A DNA stretch of 42,268 bases from Folioceros fuciformis (lineage: Eukaryota > Anthocerotophyta > Anthocerotopsida > Anthocerotales): assembly GCA_049999805.1 (NCBI GenBank), contig JBNGIO010005082.1:1-42268 (forward strand). Direction: 5' to 3'. Position numbers and translations under genes: made by a program. Below, piece after piece: positions 41,449-42,268 of this stretch. Position 1 is the first letter of the stretch, and every line of letters begins with the position of its first letter. The notes under the pieces were generated by a model. That model was given only the letters and a program-made list of their open reading frames with translations. It was not told the DNA's origin and made no database searches.

Positions 41449-42268
41449 GGTGCCCATAAGTTGAGTAAGGAGACAAGATAGACCCACAAAACTCCCTCCA
41501 ATGCCTTATTTCTATACAGAGAGTCAGACAACTGAGGATGCAAAAGAGCTCAGGTAGCTGCACATATATAGACATAATTTCGATGATGAAGTGTTGATGC
41601 TCCGATCGTCTACATGATTTGAATAAATGTTGCTCACAAAATAATAAGCTTTCGCCGAACGTCAAAGATGGATTCTCAATAGTAATAGAAATAATAAGGT
41701 TTTGTTGTGAGAGAACATATTTTGGAACTTTTAGGCGGAGGAGAGAAGGAAAAGGGAAGGCGGATTTAGGGCAGGGTTTAGGGTGGGAAATTAGGGTCCA
41801 GGGTGGAAAGGTGGAAGAGTGCAGGTGCAGGAGAGAGGACAGCGCGGCATTAGTGCGGTCGTGAAAGGCTGGTGGGCAAAAGCGGAATTGTGAAAGAAAG
41901 TACACGACTTGTGCAGGGGTGATAAGGCGTCAAAGAGTGATAAGGTAAGGAAAATGAAGTGGTCGTGAAAATGTGGAGGAGTCGTATGATGATCCAGACG
42001 GGAACGGCCGTAGCTTGCCAGCTCCTGCGGCGCCGTTGCCTCCTCACGACACTCTTGTCTGCCGTTTCGCCGCCTTTCGCCGCAGCAAACGGAACGGGCC
42101 CGTTGACAGACCGACGCTTGGGCGAAAGTGTTGGCGCTCCGTCCCACAGCTCCTGGCCACGCTATGCTGCCTGCGGTTGCTGCGGGCAATCGTTCCTGCC
42201 GCCTGCCGCCTGCTGGCCTGCTCAGTGCTGGGCCTGCGCTTTCCTGCCTGCTGCCGCCTCTTCTCCAG
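41449..42268. other. Upstream region of the TPT-like gene
   Basis: Presumed promoter and leader of the minus-strand TPT-like gene. The last 100 bases are a GCCTGC-rich low-complexity tract. No convincing coding sequence; the window ends here. Confidence 0.35.

Overview
This is a nuclear genome segment from a land plant or close streptophyte relative. I infer this from spliceosomal GT-AG introns and from plant-type families: LEA_2/NHL, 7S-vicilin-like cupin, SUB1-type O-fucosyltransferase-like, VAMP72, RanBP2-finger TDP2, triose-phosphate translocator, 8-cysteine LTP-like proteins and an LRR-VIII receptor kinase relic. Most introns are only about 70-200 bp, and the two-membrane-pass hybrid histidine kinase is of a type I associate with algae and early-diverging plants. 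A non-seed plant (lycophyte such as Selaginella, or bryophyte) is my best guess, but the sequence alone does not fix the species. No CRISPR, operon, phage or rRNA/tRNA gene was seen.

Layout. 1-4000: the end of a small minus-strand coding piece, a degenerate pogo/Tigger-like DNA transposon (661-1753, TA target duplication), and an isolated HEAT-like exon. 4000-20200: three LEA_2 membrane-anchored proteins on the plus strand (4308, 13804, 19512). The first two share duplicated promoter and leader DNA, and an orphan copy of the first gene's 3' flank lies at about 8826. Between them on the minus strand are a five-exon vicilin-like gene (5830-7704) and an internally deleted, apparently intronless LRR-VIII receptor kinase pseudogene (9023-11144). 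A two-exon SUB1/At4g12700-type gene lies at 15935-17979.

20200-28600: an eight-exon hybrid histidine kinase with receiver (21558-24529) and a five-exon TDP2-type 5'-tyrosyl-DNA phosphodiesterase (25803-27705). 28600-31600: an intronless VAMP72 R-SNARE (minus) diverges from a five-exon plus-strand gene of unknown function. 31700-36330: a tandem triplication on the minus strand of small secreted 8-cysteine proteins, each with the same upstream block, interleaved with unexplained plus-strand coding-like fragments and a minisatellite. 37180-38444: a seven-exon HAD hydrolase (HDHD3-like). 39115-41448: a twelve-exon TPT-family phosphate translocator that keeps the substrate residues but has a short acidic N-terminus instead of an obvious transit peptide.

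Exon boundaries were worked out by hand from GT-AG sites, reading phase and family similarity recalled from memory. All multi-exon models close in frame. The genes do not form one pathway. The striking feature is local duplication of stress or defence type small genes (LEA_2 and 8-Cys) together with their control regions, and several decayed copies.
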